From NCBI GenBank assembly GCA_003478935.1, contig QUFP01000049.1, positions 1 to 24,198 on the forward strand: 24,198 nt of DNA. The letters are read 5' to 3'. The position numbers were made by a program, and so were the translations under genes. Source of the DNA: Firmicutes bacterium AF25-13AC (GTDB lineage Bacteria > Bacillota > Clostridia > Lachnospirales > Lachnospiraceae). Below the pieces are notes generated by a model that saw only the letters and a program-made list of their open reading frames with translations, ran no database searches and had not been told where the DNA came from. Of the stretch, positions 1 through 4,765 are shown in pieces; positions within the stretch are counted from its first letter, which is position 1; each line of letters begins with the position of its first letter.

Positions 1-973
1 GCCGGAAGTAGTAGAAATGAGGTACTAGCCCGAGAGGGCATTGACAGAAATGAGGTACTAGCCCGAGAGGGCATTGACACGAAGCTGCTTCACAGTATTG
101 ATGATATTCTGATGGGCCGTAGAAATGAGGTACTAGCCCGAGAGGGCATTGACACATATCCATTCCAAGCATAGCATCTCTAAAACTATTCTTGTAGAAA
201 TGAGGTACTAGCCCGTGAGGGCATTGACACCTACTTCATGTAACTCTATTAACTCGACTAACTCTTTGTAGAAATGAGGTACTAGCCCGAGAGGGCATTG
301 ACACAATTGACAACTGTTTAACCGATATGTCGTTACCAGTTAAGTAGAAATGAGGTATAAGCCCGTGAGGGCATTGACACTTCAAAACACCAAACGAAAA
401 TCCATCACTATTATGGTAGAAATGAGGTATAAGCCGAGAGGGCATTGACACTCTGGGATTTCCTGCATTTCGATTTTGTTACCTACAGCAAGTAGAAATG
501 AGGTACTAGCCCGAGAGGGCATTGACACGCTAACCAGACGTCGGTCGTCACCCTAATATACAGCAATGTAGAAATGAGGTACTAGCCCGAGAGGGCATTG
601 ACACAAAAAGACTCACGGATTCTCTAGGTACGTTCTCCATAGTAGAAATGAGGTACTAGCCCGAGAGGGCATTGACACATACCTGTGCGAACGGGATATC
701 GACGATATCACCGTAGTAGAAATGAGGTATAAGCCCGTGAGGGCATTGACACCTCGTTTCAAACGTGGGGAAAAATTTCCCAGCTCAGTAGAAATGAGGC
801 ATAAGTCCGAGAGGGCATTGACACGACTTCCGTCTTGAGAGACGGATCAACGTAATACCTGTACGTAGAAATGAGGCATAAGCCCGTGAGGGCATTGATA
901 CCTGCCAAAATTCTCGTAGCAAAGTGTCATCATGTCGTAGAAATGAGGTAACAGCCCGAGAGGGCAATAACAT
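1..973 (+). CRISPR. CRISPR array, 14 repeat copies, leader-distal end
   Basis: A 37-nt repeat begins GTAGAAATGAGGTACTAGCC and ends GAGGGCATTGACAC. It recurs at 11, 47 (truncated), 119, 194, 268, 344, 416, 492, 568, 642, 716, 788, 865 and 937. Twelve complete spacers of 35-40 nt separate the copies from 47 onward; bases 1-10 are the end of another spacer, so the array continues left of the window. The last eight bases, ATTGACAC, resemble the ATTGAAAC tag of type III repeats, which points to rightward transcription. The copies at 788, 865 and 937 drift most, and the last is degenerate, so the leader should lie to the left. A GCCC/GGGC stem closes a GAGA or GTGA loop. The type III-D operon lies downstream on the same strand. 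No adaptation genes are visible. Confidence 0.98.
937..973 (+). repeat. Degenerate terminal CRISPR repeat
   Basis: The first 30 bases match the repeat apart from changes near position 14 (GGTAACAG). The end reads AATAACAT instead of ATTGACAC, so the crRNA tag is lost. Decay of this kind marks the oldest, leader-distal end of an array and supports a leader on the left. Confidence 0.9.
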
Positions 974-977
974 GTGA

Positions 978-1010
978 TTCCATGCATATATCATGCATGG
1001 AAATTTTTTT
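978..1010 (+). terminator. Intrinsic terminator ending the CRISPR transcript
   Basis: A perfect 10-bp inverted repeat, TTCCATGCAT (978-987) and ATGCATGGAA (993-1002), encloses a 5-nt loop and is followed by seven T (1004-1010). It starts five bases after the last repeat, so it should end the pre-crRNA and separate it from the promoter at 1031. Confidence 0.93.
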
Positions 1011-1030
1011 GAAAAAAATAAAAAAAAGCA

Positions 1031-1059
1031 TTGACAAAATGTCTGATACGTATTACAAT
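1031..1059 (+). promoter_or_regulatory. Strong sigma-A-type promoter P1 for the small-gene strip
   Basis: TTGACA (1031-1036), a 17-bp spacer and TACAAT (1054-1059), preceded by A/T tracts like an UP element. It drives the micropeptide genes at 1143 and 1322 and probably the HNH gene at 1460. Its architecture is nearly the same as that of the promoter at 2108. Confidence 0.88.
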
Positions 1060-1070
1060 AAGTATTGTAA
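1046..1070 (+). promoter_or_regulatory. Paired palindromic operators over P1
   Basis: The palindrome ATACGTAT (1046-1053) lies directly upstream of the -10 element. An 8-bp inverted repeat, TTACAATA-AG-TATTGTAA (1053-1070), overlaps the -10 and the start region. Both are versions of the CAATACGTATTG element at the promoter at 2108. A protein bound here should block RNA polymerase. The regulator is unknown. Confidence 0.7.
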
Positions 1071-1142
1071 GGACAAAAACCCATTGATACTTCCTTAGGG
1101 CGGTTGCCTGAGTGGAATCCCAAACTGAAAGGTGGAAAGACT

Positions 1143-1247
1143 ATGAAAAAAGATACAATTGTAGTAATCGGTGAGGCATTGGTTAGTGTTGTAGCAGAGA
1201 TCTGGAAAGACAGAAATGAAAAGAAGGAAGGAGAAAGCGATTCATAA
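1143..1247 (+). CDS. Hydrophobic micropeptide, 34 aa
   Basis: Function not recognised. The ORF starts ATG after AAAGGTGG with normal spacing and is the first gene after P1. The peptide has a hydrophobic core, VVIGEALVSVVAEIWK (about residues 6-22), then a strongly charged tail rich in K, E and D. The core resembles those of the peptides at 1322, 2209, 2897 and 16619, with the pattern G-x-A-hydrophobic-V-x-x-V-V. A short membrane-associated or amphipathic helix is likely. Possible roles are a type I toxin-like peptide, a regulatory peptide or a small subunit; nothing in the sequence decides between them. It is too short for most automatic gene callers. Confidence 0.62.
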   Translation: MKKDTIVVIGEALVSVVAEIWKDRNEKKEGESDS

Positions 1248-1321
1248 TAGTAACTGTTGGCAGCAAATGATAAGAAACAATTGATCGATAATAAGTATTT
1301 TTAAAACGAAGGGAGAAAGTT

Positions 1322-1396
1322 ATGTTAGCGATTACGATTTTTGTTATTGTAGGAATGGCGGTTGTGCAGGTGGTTGCTGATGTGTATGGAGAATAA
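1322..1396 (+). CDS. Hydrophobic micropeptide, 24 aa
   Basis: Function not recognised. An AAGGGAG ribosome site lies seven bases before the ATG. Almost the whole product is hydrophobic, with a core of FVIVGMAVVQVVADVYGE, so it could be one membrane helix with an acidic end. It shares the G-x-A-V-V-x-x-V-V-A pattern with the peptide at 1143, and both lie in the P1 unit ahead of the HNH gene. Short length means the ORF could be chance, but the ribosome site and the similarity to its neighbours argue that it is translated. Confidence 0.58.
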   Translation: MLAITIFVIVGMAVVQVVADVYGE

Positions 1397-1459
1397 CTGG
1401 AATAATATAATGTACAGATGTAACTAGTGAAAGCAGAATAGATTTGGGAGGAGATTACA

Positions 1460-1675
1460 ATGGGAAGAAGCAGTGAACATCAAAGAGTGCAGCGTGAAGG
1501 TAAGAAGAGAGATTATGAAACCTGTTGTGTGTGTGGAAATAAGGAAAAACCAGAAGGACATCACGTGATCGATTATCAATACGGGGGAGCGGCAACATTG
1601 GATAATATAGTAACATTGTGTCAGAAGTGTCATAAACAAGTGCATCGTGGAAATATAGATTTGATAAAGTTCTAA
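1460..1675 (+). CDS. Small HNH endonuclease-like protein, 71 aa
   Basis: A minimal HNH (beta-beta-alpha-metal) protein. A zinc site is formed by C22-x2-C25 and C54-x2-C57. The catalytic pattern is H34-H35, then D48-N49, C57-H58 and H62. HNH folds nick or cut DNA using one metal ion. The N-terminal 20 residues are basic (RVQREGKKR) and may bind nucleic acid. No other domain is present, so it is a stand-alone HNH unit, as in phage and mobile-element genes. The start follows a strong GGGAGG site. It is probably the last gene of the P1 unit, since a terminator follows at 1684. The assignment to the HNH fold is firm; the substrate and any link to CRISPR are unknown. Confidence 0.85.
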   Translation: MGRSSEHQRVQREGKKRDYETCCVCGNKEKPEGHHVIDYQYGGAATLDNIVTLCQKCHKQVHRGNIDLIKF

Positions 1676-1683
1676 AAAGCAAA

Positions 1684-1707
1684 CCCTGTCATCTGGCAGG
1701 GCTTTTT
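1684..1707 (+). terminator. Intrinsic terminator after the HNH gene
   Basis: CCCTGTC (1684-1690), ATCT loop, GGCAGGG (1695-1701), then CTTTTT. The stem has one G-U pair. It begins eight bases after the HNH stop codon and should end the P1 transcript. Confidence 0.88.
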
Positions 1708-1766
1708 GTGTTTGTATTCTTATGCAATATGATCCGACCTATAAAATGGTTACGGTTAATAAAAGA

Positions 1767-1804
1767 ACAGGCCTACCTCCGGAGAGATAGACCTGTCTTT
1801 TTTT
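1767..1804. terminator. Two-way terminator overlapping the end of the hicA-like gene
   Basis: A 13-bp stem with G-U pairs runs from ACAGGCCTACCTC (1767-1779) to GAGAGATAGACCTGT (1782-1796). On the plus strand it is followed by seven T (1798-1804); on the minus strand it is followed by TCTTTT. The last codons and the stop of the minus-strand gene lie inside the stem, so the structure serves both directions. Confidence 0.82.
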
Positions 1805-1967
1805 CAAGATCTTTTATAACACCAATAGTAATATCGCGACTGCCATGATCAGGGACCGTGACAGCGTAAGGATTACCAGCCTTTCGGAACTGGTTGTGTG
1901 AACCACGAATCCTAACTAAATACCAACCGTTAGCTTCTAAAATCTTCTTGATTCTGCAAAATGTCAT
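1773..1967 (-). CDS. hicA: HicA-like mRNA interferase toxin, 64 aa
   Basis: HicA toxins are small proteins with a double-stranded-RNA-binding fold that cleave mRNA; a histidine in a GSHxxF motif is catalytic. Here the protein opens with KKILEANGWYLVRIRGSHNQ (about residues 7-26), placing the histidine at 24, followed by F27 and the typical VPDHGSRDI-x2-G segment. The length is normal for the family. The chosen ATG has a perfect AAGGAGG six bases upstream; longer readings lack this. No hicB antitoxin is seen on either side, so the gene is solitary here. It diverges from the promoter at 2108 across a regulatory region carrying two operators. Its last seven codons lie in a terminator stem. Confidence 0.82.
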   Translation of the reverse strand: MTFCRIKKILEANGWYLVRIRGSHNQFRKAGNPYAVTVPDHGSRDITIGVIKDLEKKTGLSLRR

Positions 1968-2022
1968 ATGCAACCTCCTTATAGGGAAAACAGTTAATGG
2001 TTTCAAATTAAACAATTACTCT

Positions 2023-2052
2023 GTTATAAGCTGCATGTTTTGCTAAATTCAA
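2023..2052 (-). promoter_or_regulatory. Possible promoter for the hicA-like gene
   Basis: On the minus strand, TTGAAT (2047-2052), an 18-bp gap and TATAAC (2023-2028) lie about 55 bases upstream of the start codon. The match is moderate and the region is very A/T rich, so this is tentative. Confidence 0.4.
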
Positions 2053-2107
2053 TATAGCATAAGAAAAGATAAAATACAAGATAAAATAAAAAAATTTCAA
2101 AAAAGTA

Positions 2108-2136
2108 TTGACAAAGACTGCAATACGTATTATACT
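2108..2136 (+). promoter_or_regulatory. Strong sigma-A-type promoter P2
   Basis: TTGACA (2108-2113), 17-bp spacer, TATACT (2131-2136), with upstream A/T tracts. It has the same layout as P1: in both, ATACGTAT begins 15 bases after the start of the -35 and touches the -10. It should drive the small genes from 2209 to about 3091. Confidence 0.92.
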
Positions 2137-2164
2137 GTGAATCACAAAAGAACAATACGTATTG
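2121..2164 (+). promoter_or_regulatory. Two palindromic operators at P2
   Basis: AATACGTATT (2122-2131) sits between the -35 and -10, and the perfect palindrome CAATACGTATTG (2153-2164) lies just past the start site. The centres are 32 bp apart, about three helical turns, which fits two dimers on one face of the DNA. The same element occurs at P1. Repression of P2 is likely; the regulator is not identified. Confidence 0.75.
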
Positions 2165-2208
2165 CAATCTTCCCCCCAAAAAAGAGGCAACATATAAGGA
2201 GGTAAAGA

Positions 2209-2289
2209 ATGGAAGTTGATAAGGCATTGAAGGTAGTGATTGTATGTGTGGAGTGTGCAGCAAGTGTTGTAGCTATTATTAAAAAGTAA
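2209..2289 (+). CDS. Hydrophobic micropeptide, 26 aa
   Basis: Function not recognised. A perfect AAGGAGGT lies five bases before the ATG, and it is the first gene behind P2. The product has a polar start (MEVDK) and a hydrophobic core, VVIVCVECAASVVAIIKK, with two cysteines and a basic end. The ASVVAIIKK end matches the VSVVAEIWK of the peptide at 1143. A single short membrane-seeking helix is likely. Its position behind a consensus promoter with operators shows the cell can make much of this peptide when the promoter is free. Confidence 0.64.
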   Translation: MEVDKALKVVIVCVECAASVVAIIKK

Positions 2290-2301
2290 GGAGGCAGAGC
2301 A

Positions 2302-2376
2302 ATGATTGAAGTATATGATGTAACCAGAGAGATTAGAGAGAGTTTTGATAAAGAAACAGGCAGTTGGAACATTTAA
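2302..2376 (+). CDS. Small polar peptide, 24 aa
   Basis: Function not recognised. AAGGAGG lies seven bases before the ATG and 12 bases after the previous stop, so it is probably co-translated with the gene at 2209. Unlike its neighbours it is hydrophilic and mixed in charge (core TREIRESFDKETGSW). No known motif is visible. It could be a partner for the hydrophobic peptide before it, but only adjacency suggests this. A chance ORF cannot be excluded. Confidence 0.5.
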   Translation: MIEVYDVTREIRESFDKETGSWNI

Positions 2377-2384
2377 ACACAGTC

Positions 2385-2415
2385 GCGAAAGCGGATTGAG
2401 AAGATCCGCTTTGCG
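2385..2415 (+). other. Stable hairpin between small genes
   Basis: AAAGCGGAT (2388-2396) pairs perfectly with ATCCGCTTT (2404-2412) around a 7-nt loop. GCG/CGC extends the stem past a one-base bulge. No T-run follows, so it is not a standard terminator. It sits ten bases after one gene and just before the ribosome site of the next (2439), where it could stabilise RNA, mark a processing site or tune translation. Confidence 0.6.
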
Positions 2416-2438
2416 CAGGAAATAAGGAGGAGATTTGT

Positions 2439-2657
2439 ATGAGAGTGAATGTAATGAAGAAGGGCGATTCTATTTTAAATGTAACAGAGAACATGGTAGT
2501 AGTAAAGAGACGCAGTGGTGAGGTAGATGTAATTCCATTTTGCAAGGAAGGAAATGTGTGGAGAATTGATCAGGAACATGTAGTAACAATTGGATATGGA
2601 AACAATACAGTTGAAGATAGTGTAGCAGATGGTGATGTAACAATTATGACATTTTAA
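2439..2657 (+). CDS. Small unknown protein, 72 aa
   Basis: Not recognised. The ATG follows AAGGAGGAG with good spacing. The protein is rich in beta-branched residues and glycine, alternating short strands with turns (ENMVVVKRRSGEVDVIPF, then EHVVTIGYGNNTV), which suggests a small all-beta fold. There is no signal peptide, membrane segment or cysteine pair. The acidic end (VEDSVADGDVTIMTF) contrasts with the basic middle. It lies in the P2 unit, between a hairpin at 2385 and the basic protein at 2697. A role tied to the neighbouring peptides or to defence is only guesswork. Confidence 0.7.
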   Translation: MRVNVMKKGDSILNVTENMVVVKRRSGEVDVIPFCKEGNVWRIDQEHVVTIGYGNNTVEDSVADGDVTIMTF

Positions 2658-2696
2658 GTAATCAAAGAAAAGGTTAAAGATTTGGAGGATACGAAT

Positions 2697-2900
2697 ATGG
2701 AAAACAAGAAAGATAAGGCAATGGTAGTTGTAATAAGCGGACTTACAAGTAATCAGGCAGGACAGTTGACAAAAGAATTTACTAAGGCAAAGGACAAATA
2801 TGCGCCAAAAGCGAGAGGAACAATTGCAAGAGGATCGAAGGAAAATGTGGGAAATATGATTAAGGGAGGATTTGCAAAAAAAATCACAAAAAAGAGTTGA
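2697..2900 (+). CDS. Small basic unknown protein, 67 aa
   Basis: Not recognised. GGAGG ends eight bases before this ATG; an upstream TTG at 2682 lies ahead of the ribosome site and is not a credible start. After a charged start the protein has a hydrophobic strand (AMVVVISGL), a turn (TSNQAGQ), a long basic helix-like stretch (LTKEFTKAKDKYAPKARG) and a basic tail (GGFAKKITKKS). The net charge is strongly positive, suggesting nucleic-acid or membrane contact. Its stop overlaps a TTG start at 2897, so translation of the next gene may be coupled to it. Confidence 0.66.
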   Translation: MENKKDKAMVVVISGLTSNQAGQLTKEFTKAKDKYAPKARGTIARGSKENVGNMIKGGFAKKITKKS

Positions 2901-3091
2901 CTATTGGTTTGCATCTGATACAAATCGGCCATATGATTGCGCAGATAATAGAGGGAGTGAAAAAAATCTGGGAAGAGATTCAACAAAGTAGAGAACAAAA
3001 GCATCGAAGAATGTTGGAGAACTTCAAGATGGTTGATCTAAAAGAGTATAAAGAAGAAATACAAGAGCAATGTCAAATCCGGTTTGAATAG
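2897..3091 (+). CDS. Small amphipathic helical protein, 52-64 aa
   Basis: Not recognised. The start is uncertain: TTG at 2897 overlaps the previous stop (TTGA), giving 64 residues, while ATG at 2933 gives 52 but has no clear ribosome site. The N-terminal part, IGHMIAQIIEGVKKIWEEI, resembles the hydrophobic core of the micropeptides (IGEALVSVVAEIW at 1143, LGHAVVDAVVIVV at 16619). The rest is a charged helix, probably coiled-coil (SREQKHRRMLENF, then KEYKEEIQEQ). It may be a micropeptide with a helical extension. It is the last sizeable ORF before the cas promoter. Confidence 0.5.
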   Translation: MTIGLHLIQIGHMIAQIIEGVKKIWEEIQQSREQKHRRMLENFKMVDLKEYKEEIQEQCQIRFE

Positions 3092-3119
3092 CCTGATTGG
3101 TTGAATGGAGGTGATTAAG

Positions 3120-3140
3120 ATGAATGTGCTGGCGCAATGA
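3120..3140 (+). other. Six-codon ORF with a perfect ribosome site
   Basis: GGAGGTGAT precedes an ATG that opens only MNVLAQ before a stop, ending nine bases before the -35 of the cas promoter. Such a strong site in front of so short an ORF suggests a leader peptide, the start of a lost gene, or a gene shortened by a missing base. Confidence 0.35.
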
Positions 3141-3148
3141 AAATGTTA

Positions 3149-3190
3149 TTGCAAATAAAGTATAAATATGGTATATTACAAATAACCATA
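3149..3190 (+). promoter_or_regulatory. Promoter of the type III-D operon with an inverted repeat
   Basis: TTGCAA (3149-3154), 17-bp spacer and TATATT (3172-3177) lie about 75 bases before the cas10 start. An inverted repeat, TATGGT (3167-3172) and ACCATA (3185-3190), straddles the -10 and the start site. It differs from the CAATACGTATTG element of P1 and P2, so the effector operon may answer to another regulator. A GAAGGGAG ribosome site precedes cas10. Confidence 0.7.
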
Positions 3191-3252
3191 AAAAGGAAAT
3201 AAAAAGTAATTAAAACTAGATAAAATATCCAAAATGAAGGGAGAAATGCGAA

Positions 3253-4755
3253 ATGGAGAATAAATATGCACTTGCCATGTATGACATCCGAGGAAAACAG
3301 GAATTTATTTATCGCAGTTCGCGCATAAAAGAAATTATTGGTGGATCAGCATTAATTCGTGATTGTTTTGAAGGACTTTATAAGCTTAATAAGGAAAAAT
3401 TTGGAAAAGGTATTTTTCGTAACAAAGAAACTGCGTTTACTGAAAGTGCGTTTAAAGAACACTTGGAGGAAGGCTACATTGGTGAGGTTGTCTATGATGG
3501 TGGTGGAAATTTCCAACTGATATTTAAGGATGATGAGACCTGCAAAGATGTGACATATGAGTTTAGCAAAAAGCTTATGAAAAAGGTTCCGTCTTTAAGG
3601 GTGTTATGCACTTACATAGTAGGGGTAAATTTCTCCGATTATTTAGGGGACAGAAAAAAGTTATATGATTTACATCGAGTTCGTGAAATGCAAGAAAGCA
3701 ATGTTCGTCCATATGCAGCTTTTCCAATTGTACAGTTAGATAGACGAACATCCATGCCGTTAACAGGAAAAAATAGCGTGGGGGAAAAGGTTTCAGCTGA
3801 GAGTAAGGCAAAATATGATAAGTATGACGAAATTAGAAAAAATAAACCAGATGAAGAAACAATTCTTGATAATTTGGTGACACAGCGTGATGAGGAAAGT
3901 CTTCTAGCAGTTATTTACATTGATGGAAATAGCATGGGAGCGAAAGTGCAAACATGCTGTGATGGAAAGAAAAGTTATGAGGACTGCGTAGCAGCACTTC
4001 GCCAATTTTCAGCACAAGTTCAGAAAAATTATATTGATGATAGATTGAAGGAAATTGATGACTTTTTTATGGAAAAATATAAAACAGCTCAAGATGGAGG
4101 TAAGTTAAAACGCAGATTTGTTGTCTATGCTGGAGATGAAATTACATTTATTTGTAATGCGCGAGATGCATATGATATCATGTGTTTGTATTTGAAAAAT
4201 TTACCAGAAGGAGAATCTTCTTGTGCCGGTGCTGTTATATTCCAGAGTCATTCTCCGTATAGTGAGGCATATCGAATAGCAGAGGAATGCTGTGAAAATG
4301 CAAAAAAGGTAATGAAAGCGTTAGAATTGACCGATACATCATTGATGGATTTCCATTATAGTCAGGGTGGTACAGGTGAATCATTGGAAACAATTCGTGA
4401 TAAAGAATTAGGTGGTATAATCAGCAAGCCGTGGATTGTAAAAGTTAGTAAAAAAGATGAAGAGAAAAAAACGGAGAACTTAATTCGTATAGAGACGGTT
4501 GAGCGCGTTAGAAAGTTTTTAAATCAACTTGGACGAAGTAATGTAAAAGGTCTTGCTGAGCATGCTCGATACAGTGCCTCTGATTTAGAGATGGAACTGA
4601 TGCGAATAAAAGCACATATGAGCGAAAGTAAGCGAAGCCAAACAGATTTTGATTGCTTGAAATTACTAGATAAAAATGAAATGCGAAAACTTATTTATGA
4701 TGTGGTAATTATGTACGATTTATGGTTCCATGATGTTAAAGGTGAGCAGGAATGA
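3253..4755 (+). CDS. cas10: Cas10, large subunit of the type III-D effector (no HD domain)
   Basis: Cas10 is the signalling subunit of type III complexes: when target RNA binds, its palm domains can turn ATP into cyclic oligoadenylates. The N-terminal palm-like part has DIRGKQEFIYRSSRIKEIIG (about residues 11-30), a common Cas10/Cmr2 pattern. The second palm has IDGNSMG with D224, and AGDE with D295 and E296 in place of GGDD. These acidic residues can still bind the metals, as in GGDEF cyclases, so synthesis is plausible. With 500 residues it is short for the family, and no HD nuclease motif precedes the first palm, so DNA cleavage is not expected. It is first in the operon, 10 bases before csx10. 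The CARF-HEPN gene downstream supports an active messenger pathway. Confidence 0.9.
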   Translation: MENKYALAMYDIRGKQEFIYRSSRIKEIIGGSALIRDCFEGLYKLNKEKFGKGIFRNKETAFTESAFKEHLEEGYIGEVVYDGGGNFQLIFKDDETCKDVTYEFSKKLMKKVPSLRVLCTYIVGVNFSDYLGDRKKLYDLHRVREMQESNVRPYAAFPIVQLDRRTSMPLTGKNSVGEKVSAESKAKYDKYDEIRKNKPDEETILDNLVTQRDEESLLAVIYIDGNSMGAKVQTCCDGKKSYEDCVAALRQFSAQVQKNYIDDRLKEIDDFFMEKYKTAQDGGKLKRRFVVYAGDEITFICNARDAYDIMCLYLKNLPEGESSCAGAVIFQSHSPYSEAYRIAEECCENAKKVMKALELTDTSLMDFHYSQGGTGESLETIRDKELGGIISKPWIVKVSKKDEEKKTENLIRIETVERVRKFLNQLGRSNVKGLAEHARYSASDLEMELMRIKAHMSESKRSQTDFDCLKLLDKNEMRKLIYDVVIMYDLWFHDVKGEQE

Positions 4756-4765
4756 GAGGTGACTT

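Noticed and set aside
236..1123. Minus-strand ORFs across the CRISPR array
   Set aside because: They consist of repeated translations of the repeat unit (for example CQCPHGLIPHFY) joined to spacers, with no ribosome sites; they are by-products of the array.
1098..1125. tRNA-like string GGTTGCCTGAGTGG
   Set aside because: It recalls a tRNA D-arm, but there is no acceptor stem, anticodon arm or T-arm around it. It is part of the leader of the gene at 1143.
1722..1790. 22-codon ORF beginning MQYDPTYK
   Set aside because: It has no ribosome site or promoter, lies between two terminators and ends inside a terminator stem.
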